Below, piece by piece: positions 55,538 through 64,000 of a stretch of 64,000 nucleotides of DNA. The translations under genes were made by a program, and so were the position numbers. The notes beneath the pieces were generated by a model. That model saw only the letters and a program-made list of their open reading frames with translations, was not told where the DNA came from and did not search any database. Position 1 is the stretch's first letter. Each line of letters begins with the position of its first letter. The DNA comes from Chelonoidis abingdonii (taxonomy: Eukaryota > Chordata > Testudines > Testudinidae). The stretch lies in assembly GCF_003597395.2 (NCBI RefSeq), contig NC_133770.1, positions 34,289,486 to 34,353,485 of the forward strand, given 5' to 3'.

Positions 55538-56453
55538 TGCTGGACCACAGATGTTGCTGGACCAGGGAGTGCCAGATTACAGAGGTTCAACCTGTAGTAA
55601 GAAGAGCGTGGTATGGATATTATTAACAGTATTGAGCTGCTTGTGAATGATTTTGGGACTATACAAATTGGTGACTTCTTTCTCTGAATATCATTGTAAT
55701 TGGCAGTGAAAGTCAGTAGATTTGTCACTGATCGCTTTGACAATTATTTCCTCGCTAGGGAAACCAAAAAGTCGCTAAATCTAGTGACAAAATCATTAAG
55801 CTGGTAACACTCACGAGCCTTTCTCCTACCGACACCAGAGGCCAGAGAGGGGGTGGAACGGGTGCACTCCCACAGCAACTGCAATACACACAGTGCAGGG
55901 GTGAGAGCCAAGGCAACAGACCTGGCTCCAACGGGAACCCCCCCAGCCACTGTAATGACACTGCGTGACCCCCACTCCCTTCCATGGCGAGTAGTGGGAG
56001 TGGTGGGACCCAATGCAAAAGACCCAGCCCTGGCAGGGCCACCCAGGGACATGGCCCTTCCCAGCAACCGTAGAGGCACAATGAGACTCCTGACATCTCC
56101 ACCCCACCCCTATGAGCGGTAAAAAGGAAAAGCAATTTCCCTAGAGCTGGCTCTGGCAGCACAGCCCAGGCACATGGAGCCAGGGCCTTTCCCAGCTATC
56201 CTAGCAGTGCCTTCGAACAGAGGGAGTGTGGGCCGGGGGGGGTCCTTGGCAACAAACCCAGCTTCAGCAACGTCACTCCCTGTCACTGCAGGGGCTACAC
56301 TGCTTGCGGCCCCAGCAACAGCCCTTGTGGCTCCTGGCCTCCCCCCTTGAGCAGGGGTGTGCTTTTCTCCTTGATGCAAACCCGCCCCCTTTGTTGATTT
56401 TAATTCTCTGTAAGCCAACCACCCTCCCCTCTTCGATTACAGCTAGAAAAGGA
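55538..56453. other. Intergenic or repeat-derived, no family assigned
   Basis: Blocks such as CAAAAAGTCGCTAAATCTAGTGACAAAATC (55765-55795) look repeat-like but I cannot assign a family. Open frames on both strands in 55744-56420 show no domains. Confidence 0.35.
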
Positions 56454-56459
56454 AATAAA
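56454..56459 (+). terminator. Poly(A) signal of a lost Harbinger gene (tentative)
   Basis: AATAAA in plus orientation lies just before the end of the convergent Myb/SANT gene. In intact elements of this family, as I recall, the transposase and Myb genes converge here. The transposase itself is not found in this window. Confidence 0.35.
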
Positions 56460-56491
56460 GTCACTATTGTTTTGATACCATGCATTCTTTC

Positions 56492-58395
56492 TTTATTAAT
56501 TTTTTTTAAAAAAGGGAGATAACTTTTAAGGTAGCCCGGGTGGGGTAGGGTGAGGTGGGGGAGGAGGGAAGGACAAAGCCACATTGCTTATTGTAGCCAC
56601 ACTACAAATCAAAACTGTATGAATAACAGTCTTCTGTTGCTTGGGCCATCCTCTGGAGTGGAGTGGCTGGGTGCCCAGAGCCTCCTGCCTCGTGTTCTTG
56701 GGCGTTTGGGTGACGAGGCTATGGAACATGGGGAGGAGGGCAGGCGGTTGTACACTGGATGCAGTGGCAGTCTGTGCTCTTGTTGGCTTTCCTGTAGCTC
56801 CACCAGACACTTAAGCATGTCCGTTTGCTCCCTCATTAGCATCAGCTTTGCATCCTGCCTCTTCTCATCGCGCTCACTTAATGCTTTCCTGGACTACGCC
56901 ACTAAATGCCTCCATGCATTAAGCAGTGCCCTATCAGCGCAGGAGGACTGCATGAGCTCGGAAAACATGTCATCGCTAGTGCATTTTTTTTTGCTCTCTA
57001 ATCTGCCATAACCTCAGGCACAGAGATGATGAGACAGCATAGAAACATTTGCACCTGCGGGATAAAAAGGGGGAGTAAAATTTAAAATGATATATTTCTG
57101 AGAACAAAAGGGAGACTCTTTCACAGTGAATCAAGCAATTCACAGCAGACAGCACACGTGCTTTAGGTACAAAGTCACATTTTGCATTTTATATTGAGCG
57201 CCTGCCAGTATGGTGACACATCACTCACGGCTGGACAATAGAATTCGGTTTCCAGGCAGCCACTGTAAGCCAAAGGGTACATGGGTTTGGCTTCTAACAC
57301 CTTCATAACATGTGGGAATGTTTTCAAACTGCTGTGCCCTCCTTTCCCATAGCGAGCAAATGCCGGTTGGTTTTGCCATTGAAAAGGAGGGCCTGCGGTT
57401 TTGGGTGGACGTGTAGCATGCTCCTTCACCCACCCGTCCGCGTAGCTATTTGGGATGATCCCTTCACCTCTCCCCCCACTGGGTAGCTATTCTCAGGGAT
57501 GATCCTCTTAGTTCAGCACAAACAGCCCAGCATGAACGGGGTCCTTTACTGTTCCCTTACAAAAATTCCCCTATTTCAACCAGGTGACCATGAATGATAT
57601 CACTCTCCTTAGGCTAACACAGAAAGATGTAGACCGAATGTTGCTTGAATGCGACCAAAACCCAGACCATTCACTGCCATGCTTTGTGCTGCAGTAATTC
57701 CAGACTACTTGCTATTGGCTTGGTGTGGTAAAGTGTCCTACTGTGGAGGACAAAATAAGGCAGCCCTCCCCAGAAACCTTCTGCAAAGGCTTTCAAAGTA
57801 CCTCCAGGAGAGCTTCATGGAGATGTCCCTTTGGAATTCCAGCTCCATCCCTAGACCTGTTAACAGACTTTTCCAGTAGCTGTACTGGCCGCGAATGCAT
57901 CCCAAGTCTTCAGGGCAAATCAAACATTAAACACTATTGCTTTAAAACCCTGTACTACAGTTACAAATGTGCACTCACCAGAGATGCCTTCTCCACCTTT
58001 AGGGTGGGGGATCCTGCCTTGGGATGGTATTGGCTCCAAGGTGATGAAAAGGTCCTGGCTGCTGGGGAGAATTCTCCTCTTCTTCCTCATCCACAAAATC
58101 CTCCTCCATGTTGCTTGAGACTCCCCCCAGCAAGTGTTCACGGACAATGGTGGGGTAGTGATAGGGTCCCCCCCAGAATGCCATGCAGCTGATCATAGAA
58201 GCGGCATATATGGGGCTCTGACCCAGAGTGACCATTTGCCTCCATTGTCTTTTGGTAGGCTTGCCTGAGCTCCTTGACTTTCACACGGCACTGCTCTGTG
58301 TCCCTGTCCTCTGTCCTGTCATGCCCTATGAGATGGTTTGATGTGAGATGGTCTTCAGTTTTGCCTTTATCCCTTGTCTTTCTGTATGATACCAT
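56492..58395 (-). pseudogene. Harbinger-type Myb/SANT DNA-binding protein gene, decayed, two exons visible
   Basis: Minus strand. The first visible exon (58395-57979) contains EQCRVKVKELRQAYQKTMEANGHSGSEP and CRFYDQLHGILGG, the end of the Myb/SANT-like domain, then EEDFVDEEEEE and SQDLFITLEPIPSQ. These lie in three frames, so at least two frameshifts exist. It ends at a donor (GTGAGT at 57978-57973). The next exon (from about 56975, after TTTTTTGCACTAG) encodes SDDMFSELMQSS, REQTDMLKCLVELQE and SHSTPEDGPSNRR, with an internal stop, to TGA at 56611-56609. AATAAA on the minus strand follows at 56497-56492. The N-terminal half of the SANT domain is degraded or absent. Confidence 0.8.
57011..57972 (-). 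other. Intron of the Harbinger Myb/SANT gene
   Basis: The stretch between donor 57978 and the acceptor near 56976 shows no coding continuity. Short open frames on both strands here have no domain. It belongs to the element and not to a host gene. Confidence 0.6.
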
Positions 58396-58939
58396 AAACA
58401 GATTGATGGAATTGGCCCTGTTTTAATTAGGTTCGTTTCCTACAGGAGATGCAGTCAAGTAAAAGGAAAACTTGTGTACCGAGGAGAGAATCTGAGGGTA
58501 GAACAGGAGAGGGATAAAAGATGGGTCAGAACGTTTATACCTCTGTGTATCATAGGAGCCTGACTGATGATGATGCATGTTTGCTGCAGTTGTTACTTGT
58601 CAGGTGTCTAGTTAAAGTTCCCCTGCAGTGAAGGAGTTGTTCATTCCCTTCCCCCTCCAGTCCTGCTAGGCCATAGCAGAGGCTCACTGTTCTTAGATTT
58701 TAATTCCTTCCATTTTTATACAATGTACTGTGCCACCAAACACTTCACTGTCAACCTTTATCCCACTGGCACAGTAAGTATTTTGAAAGTACACAGTGTT
58801 ACCACCCAGGTACCGCTTCTTTTTTCTGTGATTCCTGCATAGATCATACCAATCGTTAACATTCTACATATTCATATAAACCCACTAGGTCATGACCTCC
58901 AGCATTTAATAACTTCTTGGCCTCTCTTGTCAACTAGTG
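58396..58939. other. Intergenic, nothing recognised
   Basis: No gene or family recognised. Confidence 0.4.
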
Positions 58940-59100
58940 GCTAGAGCTAGAGATGGTCGGGAGATCTGGGCTTTGCCGCTATCTGACTGTGACATCGTGG
59001 GTAAGTCAACTCTCCACACTTTAGTTTTCTCATTTGTGAAGGGAAGATAAATAATACTAATCTGCTTTTGGAAAGAATTCTGAGACCCTTGCATGAAATA
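58940..59100 (+). mobile_element. MIR/L2-type SINE or tail
   Basis: GGGCTTTGCCGCTATCTGACTGTGACATCGTGGGTAAGTC and TTTAGTTTTCTCATTTGTGAAGGGAAGATAAATAATAC follow the MIR core order. Confidence 0.65.
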
Positions 59101-59365
59101 GCTTATATACAAATGCAAACCCACAACTGTAGTTTTTTCCCCATACCCTTCACATTTTGTGACCACACACTAAACAAAGTACACCTTAGTCTCTTAATGC
59201 TCTTTCTTATTAGTCTTCAGTTGCAGAACTGCTCCACATTTTGTTTTATTTTGTATGTTGCAAGTATATGCTCGATTTGTGTTAAGTGAAAGTGCTATTT
59301 TGGGGTTGTACATTGACACTTATCAACACTGTATCTGAGTGCCTTCCACATAAAATCAATAGCAA

Positions 59366-59652
59366 CAGAGGCGCCGACTTTCTAATGTGCTGGGGGGCGC
59401 TCAACTCCTGGGTCTTCCCCCAAGGCCTCACCCCTGCCCCATCTCCTCCCACCCCCACTCTGCCCCTCCCATCCTGCCCCCTCCCTCGAGCACACCCCGC
59501 CCTTACTCCTCTCCCTCTCCCCCTGCACGCCGCAGAACAGCTGATCACAGCAGGCGGTAGGTGCTGGGAGGGAGGGGGAAGAAGCTGATCGGGGGCTGCT
59601 TTTTTCCTGTGGGTGCTCCAGCCTTGGAGCACCCACAGAGTTAGCACCTATG
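59366..59652. mobile_element. hAT-like MITE, GC-rich, with target duplication
   Basis: CAGAGGCGCCGACT and AGTTAGCACCTATG are imperfect inverted ends; AATAGCAA (59358-59365) and AATAGTAA (59653-59660) flank it, 8 bp with one change. The interior is C/G-rich, with a GTGGGTGCTCCAGCCTTGGAGCACCCAC hairpin near the right end. Confidence 0.75.
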
Positions 59653-59660
59653 AATAGTAA

Positions 59661-60234
59661 TAGCAAGATCCCTAGCAGACCTCATGGATTCCCTAGCATT
59701 TCACTCTTTTCAATGTCAAAATTCTGCTTGGGTTTTGGGGGTTTCTTTTTCTTTTTCTTTTTTTTTAAGGCAAGTTGGTAGGGGTTTGTAAATAGAAGGG
59801 GATATTCATATTGCAAGCATCCGTTATGGTGGACAGACTTTCCCAAAGAGGAGGATTTTGCAACATTTTCTAAAAACAGTTAGACTCTAGCTCTACCAGA
59901 AGTCCTCTAGAAGACTCTCATAGTCCCTCACCAGAGAATGCTTTGTCCCCAGATCTCATACGCATAGTGCTGGGCGTTGCAATGACATTATCCCAGAGGT
60001 GCACTAGCTGTTGCAGTGGCTCAAAGATCAAAATATTGTCTTTGATGTAACTGGGACTCCTCCCCCATTATCAAGTTTAAAGTAGAGCTGCTTAGGAATT
60101 TTCCAGTTAAACAGATTTTGTTGGCAAATATCAATTAGTCAATAGCAAAACTTTTTGCAGAAGTGTATCAGTTTTCATTAAACTTTTTGGGGGAAGGTTT
60201 CTCAGCTCCAGGATGGAATTTCTGGGTAGCAAGA
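59661..60234. other. Intergenic, nothing recognised
   Basis: Contains a T-rich simple stretch (59744-59768); otherwise nothing recognised. Confidence 0.4.
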
Positions 60235-60400
60235 AAGACTGATCCTTTAGCCAGGTGCTTAGGGTATTCTCAGGTGAGAACCGAGTTCAAGTCCCTGCTT
60301 CCAGGAATCAGGCAGAGTTGAGAGTTGAACCTACATCTCCCACAGTCTAGATGAGGTCTCAAACCACTAATAAGTTATACACTATTCTGGGATAGGAGTA
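60235..60400. repeat. Palindromic repeat fragment
   Basis: AAGTCCCTGCTTCCAGGAATCAGGCAGAG followed by 'gttgaacctacatctccca' and 'gtctcaaaccactaat' resembles a turtle palindromic repeat ('ttcaagtccctgctctgcctgattcagagcagggacttgaa'). Confidence 0.5.
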
Positions 60401-60828
60401 TGTCTCTTTTCACCACAGGACTGTCTTGTTCTACACCAGCATGCAAACAAATTTCAAAATCTCAACATTTTTTGCAAAATGGAACTAGTCTTATGTCCAG
60501 CCCCAGTTTAAAGCCCACACAGCCAGCCTTGCCAATTCTGAACACAAGATGCTGAAAACCAAGCTCCTATCTGTCTCACTGGAGATAATCTAATCCAAAT
60601 AGTTTGCTTTCACAAAGGCATTCCAGTGATGTGCCAATCCAAACCTCGCCTGTGTACATCAGTGGTGCTTCCACTGGTTGGTCCCCATGTAAAGCATTCA
60701 TGCTCAGCACTGGAACGATCACAGGGAGAAATCATTTCTATGATAAGATGGATCAGGTGCCAGCTCATACCAAGGTCCTCATGTCTCACCTGAACACTGA
60801 CAAATACAAGTCTGGTTTACCTGTGTGT

Positions 60829-61215
60829 TAGTATTGTTAAAATAGGTATGAGAATTATAAGAATGTGTTAGGACTTTAGTGAATGCTTGCAAGTTGCTGC
60901 AAGCATACCTTAATCTCACAAAGAACATCTGTATCCCATATTGTGAGGTAATATTTGAGCAGTTGTATTGTGAGCCTCTGTGATAGTGTAAATCACCAGA
61001 CAGGAGAGAGCTATTAATTAGGATAAAGGGCTGATCTTCAACAAAAGGTGTTACATCCTTCCCAAAAGGAAAGGTCAAGCAATACCAGATGGACTATTGT
61101 GGGATCTTGCAACTGGAATTTTACTATCTGCTGTCAAAAATACGACAAAAGACTTCTGTTGTTCTGCTCTCCTCCCTGTGAATATGTCATGCAAGTGGAC
61201 TCACACAATAAAGAG
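60829..61215 (+). repeat. Interspersed repeat, class uncertain
   Basis: TTAGGACTTTAGTGAATGCTTGCAAGTTGCTGC, GGGCTGATCTTCAACAAAAGG and GACTATTGTGGGATCTTG look like blocks of a widespread turtle repeat, perhaps an LTR. Ends are not defined. Confidence 0.35.
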
Positions 61216-62040
61216 ATTAGAGAGAGACTACAAAAAGATAAAACCCAATAATAAAAAACCCAATAATATTTCAACTATTCCCATATTGACTGGGAACAGG
61301 TTGCCTCAGGATGGGACACAGAGATAAAATTTCTAGACACTATTAATGATTATTTCTTAGATCAGCTAGTCCTAAAACCTACAAGTGGAGAGGCAATTCT
61401 TGATTTGGTCCTAAGTGATGCACAGGATCTGGTCCAAGAGGTGAATATAGCTCAACCTCTCGGTAATAACAACCCTAATGTAATTACATTTAACATCATC
61501 ATGGGGGGGAAATACCAAAGAAACCTACCACACTAGCATTTATCTTCCAAAATGGGAACTGCACAAAAATGAGGAGAAACAGAAATTAAAAGGAACAGTC
61601 ACAAGAGTGAAACCTGAAAGCTGCACTTAAACTTTTTAAATACACCATAACAGAGGCTCGAACTATATGTATTACCCAAATAAAAAAAAAAAACAGTAAG
61701 AGGGCCAAAAAATAGCACCAAGGCTAAACAAAGTAAAAAGAGGCAATTAGAGACAAAAAGAAAATCTTTTGAAAATTAGAAGTAAAACCCTATGCAGGAA
61801 AATAGAAAGGAACATAAACTTTGACAAGTCAAGTGTAAAAATATAATGAGACAGGCAAAAAAAGATTTTGAAGAGCAGCTAGCAAAAGACACAAAAACTA
61901 AAAGTAAAAAAAAATTTTTTAAATACATCAGAAGGCAGAAGCCTGCCAACCCAGCAATGGGGGTCACTGAACACCTGAATTGCTAGACCATTGCAGAGAA
62001 GTTAAATGAAATATTTGGATCAATCTTCATTGCAGAGGTT

Positions 62041-62352
62041 GTGACGGAGAATTCCACATCTGAGCCATTCCTTTTAGGTGACAAATCTGAGGAACTGTCC
62101 CAGATTGAGGTGTCAATAGAGGTGGTTTTGGAACAAATTGATAAATTAAACAGTAATAAGTCAGCAGGACCTGATGGTATTCACCCAAGAGTTTTAAAGG
62201 AACTCAGATATGAAATTGTACAACTACTAACTGTGGTATGTAACCTATCGCTTAAATCAGGCGCTGTACCAAATGACTGGGAGATAGCTAATGTAACACA
62301 ACGTTTTTTTAAAAAGACTCCAGAGGCAATTCTGGCAATTTCAGGCTGCTAA
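62041..62352 (+). pseudogene. CR1 reverse transcriptase, N-terminal relic
   Basis: 103 codons covering the start of the CR1 reverse transcriptase domain, with NSNKSAGPDGIHPRVLKEL and the SGAVPNDWEIANV block. It shifts frame where KKT meets the next conserved block, so the LTSV region lies in another frame. Confidence 0.8.
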
Positions 62353-62375
62353 GCCTAACTTCAGTACAAGGCAAA

Positions 62376-62585
62376 TTGTTTGAAACTATAATAAAGAGCA
62401 GACCTCTTAGACACATAGATGAACACGATATTATGGGGAACATCAACATTGCTTTTGTAAAGGGAAATCATGCCTCACCAATCTTTGAGTGGGTCAACAA
62501 ACATGCAGACAAGGGTGATCCAGTGAACATAGTGTACCTGGACTTTCAGAAAGCCTTGACAAGGTCCCATACCAAAGAAGGTTAA
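62376..62585 (+). pseudogene. CR1 reverse transcriptase, motif A relic
   Basis: Contains FETIIKSRPLRHIDEHDI and the motif A block NIVYLDFQKA, where the catalytic Asp of motif A is kept (YLDF). The second, invariant DD pair of motif C is missing further down (see 62700-62815). Not functional. Confidence 0.8.
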
Positions 62586-63693
62586 GCAAAGTAGGCAGTC
62601 GTGGGATAAGAAGAAAGGGTCCTCTCATGGATCAGTAACTATTTAAAAGATAGAATAAATGGTCATTTTTCACGGTATAGAGAGGTAAATGGCAGGGTCC
62701 CCCATGGATCTGTAGCAGAACCAGTGTTGTATCTGGAAAAAAGGGTAAAACAGTGAGGTGGCAAAGAGTTACACAGGGATCTTACAAAACTGGGTGACTT
62801 GGCAACAAAATACAGATGAAATTCAATGTTGATAAGTGCAAAGTAATGCACATTGGGAAACAGAATCCCAACTACACATACAAAATGATAGGTTCTAATT
62901 TAGCTGTTACCACTCAAGAAAGAGATAGTCTTCTGAAAACATCCGCTCTATGTGCAGCAGCAGTCAAAAAAACTAAACTTCAGGAACCATTAGGAAAGGG
63001 ATACATAATAAGACAGAAAACATCATAATGACACTGTATAAATCCAGGCTACACCCACACCTTGAATAGTGCATGCAGTTCTGGTTTGCCCCATCACAAA
63101 AAAAAAACAAGAAGAGAGATACAGAGAAGGGCAACAAAAATAATTAGGGGTTTGGAACAGCTTCCATACAGGGAAAGATTAAAATGACTGGGACTGTTCA
63201 GCTTATAAAACTAACAAGTAAAGGTCTATAAAATCATAACTGGTGTGGAGAAAGTAAATAAGGAGGTATTATTTACTCCTTCTTATAACACAAGAATTAG
63301 GGGTCACCAAACAACATTAATAGATGGCATGTTTAAAAACAAACAAAAGGAAATACTTTTTCACACAATGCACAGTCAACCTGTGGAACTCATTACCAGG
63401 GGACATTGTGAAGTCCAAAAGTATAACTGGGTTCAAAATGGACCCATCCTCCATGAACTTATCTAATTCTATCAATGGCTATTAGCCAAGATGGTCAGGT
63501 ATGCAACTACATGCTCTGGCTGTCCCTAAACATTTGACTGCCAGAAGCTGGGACTGAATGACAAGGGATGGATCACTTCAATAATGGCACTGTTCTGTTC
63601 ATTCCCTCTGAATTATCTGGCACTGGACACTGTCATAAAACAGAATATTGGGCTAGATGGACCATTGTCTGACCCAGTATGGCAGTTCTTATG

Positions 63694-64000
63694 AATGGAA
63701 GAATATGTTCAGGAAGAAGGAGAAGAAAAATGTGTACCAAGCTAATCAAAGCTTGACAAGGAGGAGGAAGAGCTGTGAGAACAGGCCCAGATGGATAGTA
63801 GCCTGACCAAGGAGAGAGTATTAAAAAGGAGCCAACAGAAGTAAAACCAGCAAGTGAACCTGAAAGGTGACTCCATAGTGAGGAAGCTGGTCCAAGAATC
63901 TAGTTAAAGAGACCATGATGCTATGTGCCAGGAAAAAAGATGCAATAAAAAAGGCAAAGCATATTCTGAAAGACATTGACATATCCAAATACCATGGAAA
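63694..64000. other. Intergenic, purine-rich, nothing assigned
   Basis: A-rich and G-rich stretch with no recognised family; runs to the window end. Confidence 0.35.

Larger units (their letters stand above)
61262..63693 (+). mobile_element. Decayed CR1 LINE, 5' truncated, 3' end complete
   Basis: Plus-strand frames give the pre-RT segment (FNYSHIDWEQVASGWDTEI at 61269), ILDLVLSDAQDLVQEV, then RT block KLNSNKSAGPDGIHPRVLKEL (62141-62204), and DPVNIVYLDFQKA (62518-62556). After VPHGSVAEPVL-like sequence (about 62698) it passes directly into the region after the active site (KFNVDKCKVMHIGKQN, 62818). The tail 'ggctagatggaccattgtctgacccagtatggcagttctt' ends at 63693. Many stops and frameshifts. 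Confidence 0.9.

Noticed and set aside
55245..56584. Overlapping frames up to 135 codons
   Set aside because: Present on both strands in GC-rich repeat-like sequence, with no domains.
1..64000. CRISPR arrays, operons, bacterial promoters, tRNA or rRNA genes
   Set aside because: The window is vertebrate nuclear DNA; no regularly spaced direct repeats, cloverleaf genes or rRNA sequence were seen.

Overview
This is vertebrate nuclear DNA, most likely from a turtle. It shows long intergenic stretches, a split protein gene with GT-AG introns, a CpG island, and a dense, layered set of repeats: CR1 LINEs, hAT and Harbinger MITEs, a DIRS-type element, Penelope-like fragments and an endogenous retroviral LTR. 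The repeat families are the ones I associate with turtle genomes; that species-level assignment rests on memory of families, not on a search.

I find one intact host gene: BAMBI (BMP and activin membrane-bound inhibitor), on the minus strand. Three coding exons (37525-37450, 34102-33815, 33343-32925) join at GT-AG junctions to give exactly 260 codons plus stop, the length I recall for the human protein. Exon 1 lies inside a GC-rich island at about 37.1-38.4 kb that serves as promoter. A poly(A) signal lies about 300 bases beyond the stop codon. I see no second host gene; the rest is intergenic or intronic.

Region by region: 1-2 kb is a broken hAT transposase gene with a lost catalytic Asp. 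2-12 kb carries several MITEs, among them a clean hAT copy (5728-5949), a Harbinger copy (6295-6547) and a multi-hairpin element (10566-10859). 12.5-14.1 kb is a hAT-like element split by a 1.15 kb retroviral LTR. 15.8-25 kb holds CR1 tails, a MIR SINE split by a Harbinger MITE, and further MITEs. 26.9-32 kb has a tiny snap-back Penelope-like insertion, a 360 bp hAT MITE and old SINE/LINE tails. 32.6-38.4 kb is BAMBI. 39.5-48.2 kb has a three-level nest (hAT MITE in Penelope-like palindrome in CR1 tail), an L2 fragment and a hammerhead-like motif. 49.4-60 kb is the most repeat-rich part, with a decayed DIRS-type tyrosine-recombinase/SGNH element, a 115-bp-arm inverted repeat and a decayed Harbinger Myb/SANT gene. 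61.2-63.7 kb is a decayed CR1 LINE whose reverse transcriptase has lost its active-site box.

The most interesting material is structural: two Penelope-like insertions with 12-13 bp target duplications and inverted arrangement, a hammerhead-ribozyme-like fold in a related repeat, several insertions whose target duplications give their relative age, and a DIRS-type element carrying both recombinase and SGNH hydrolase relics.
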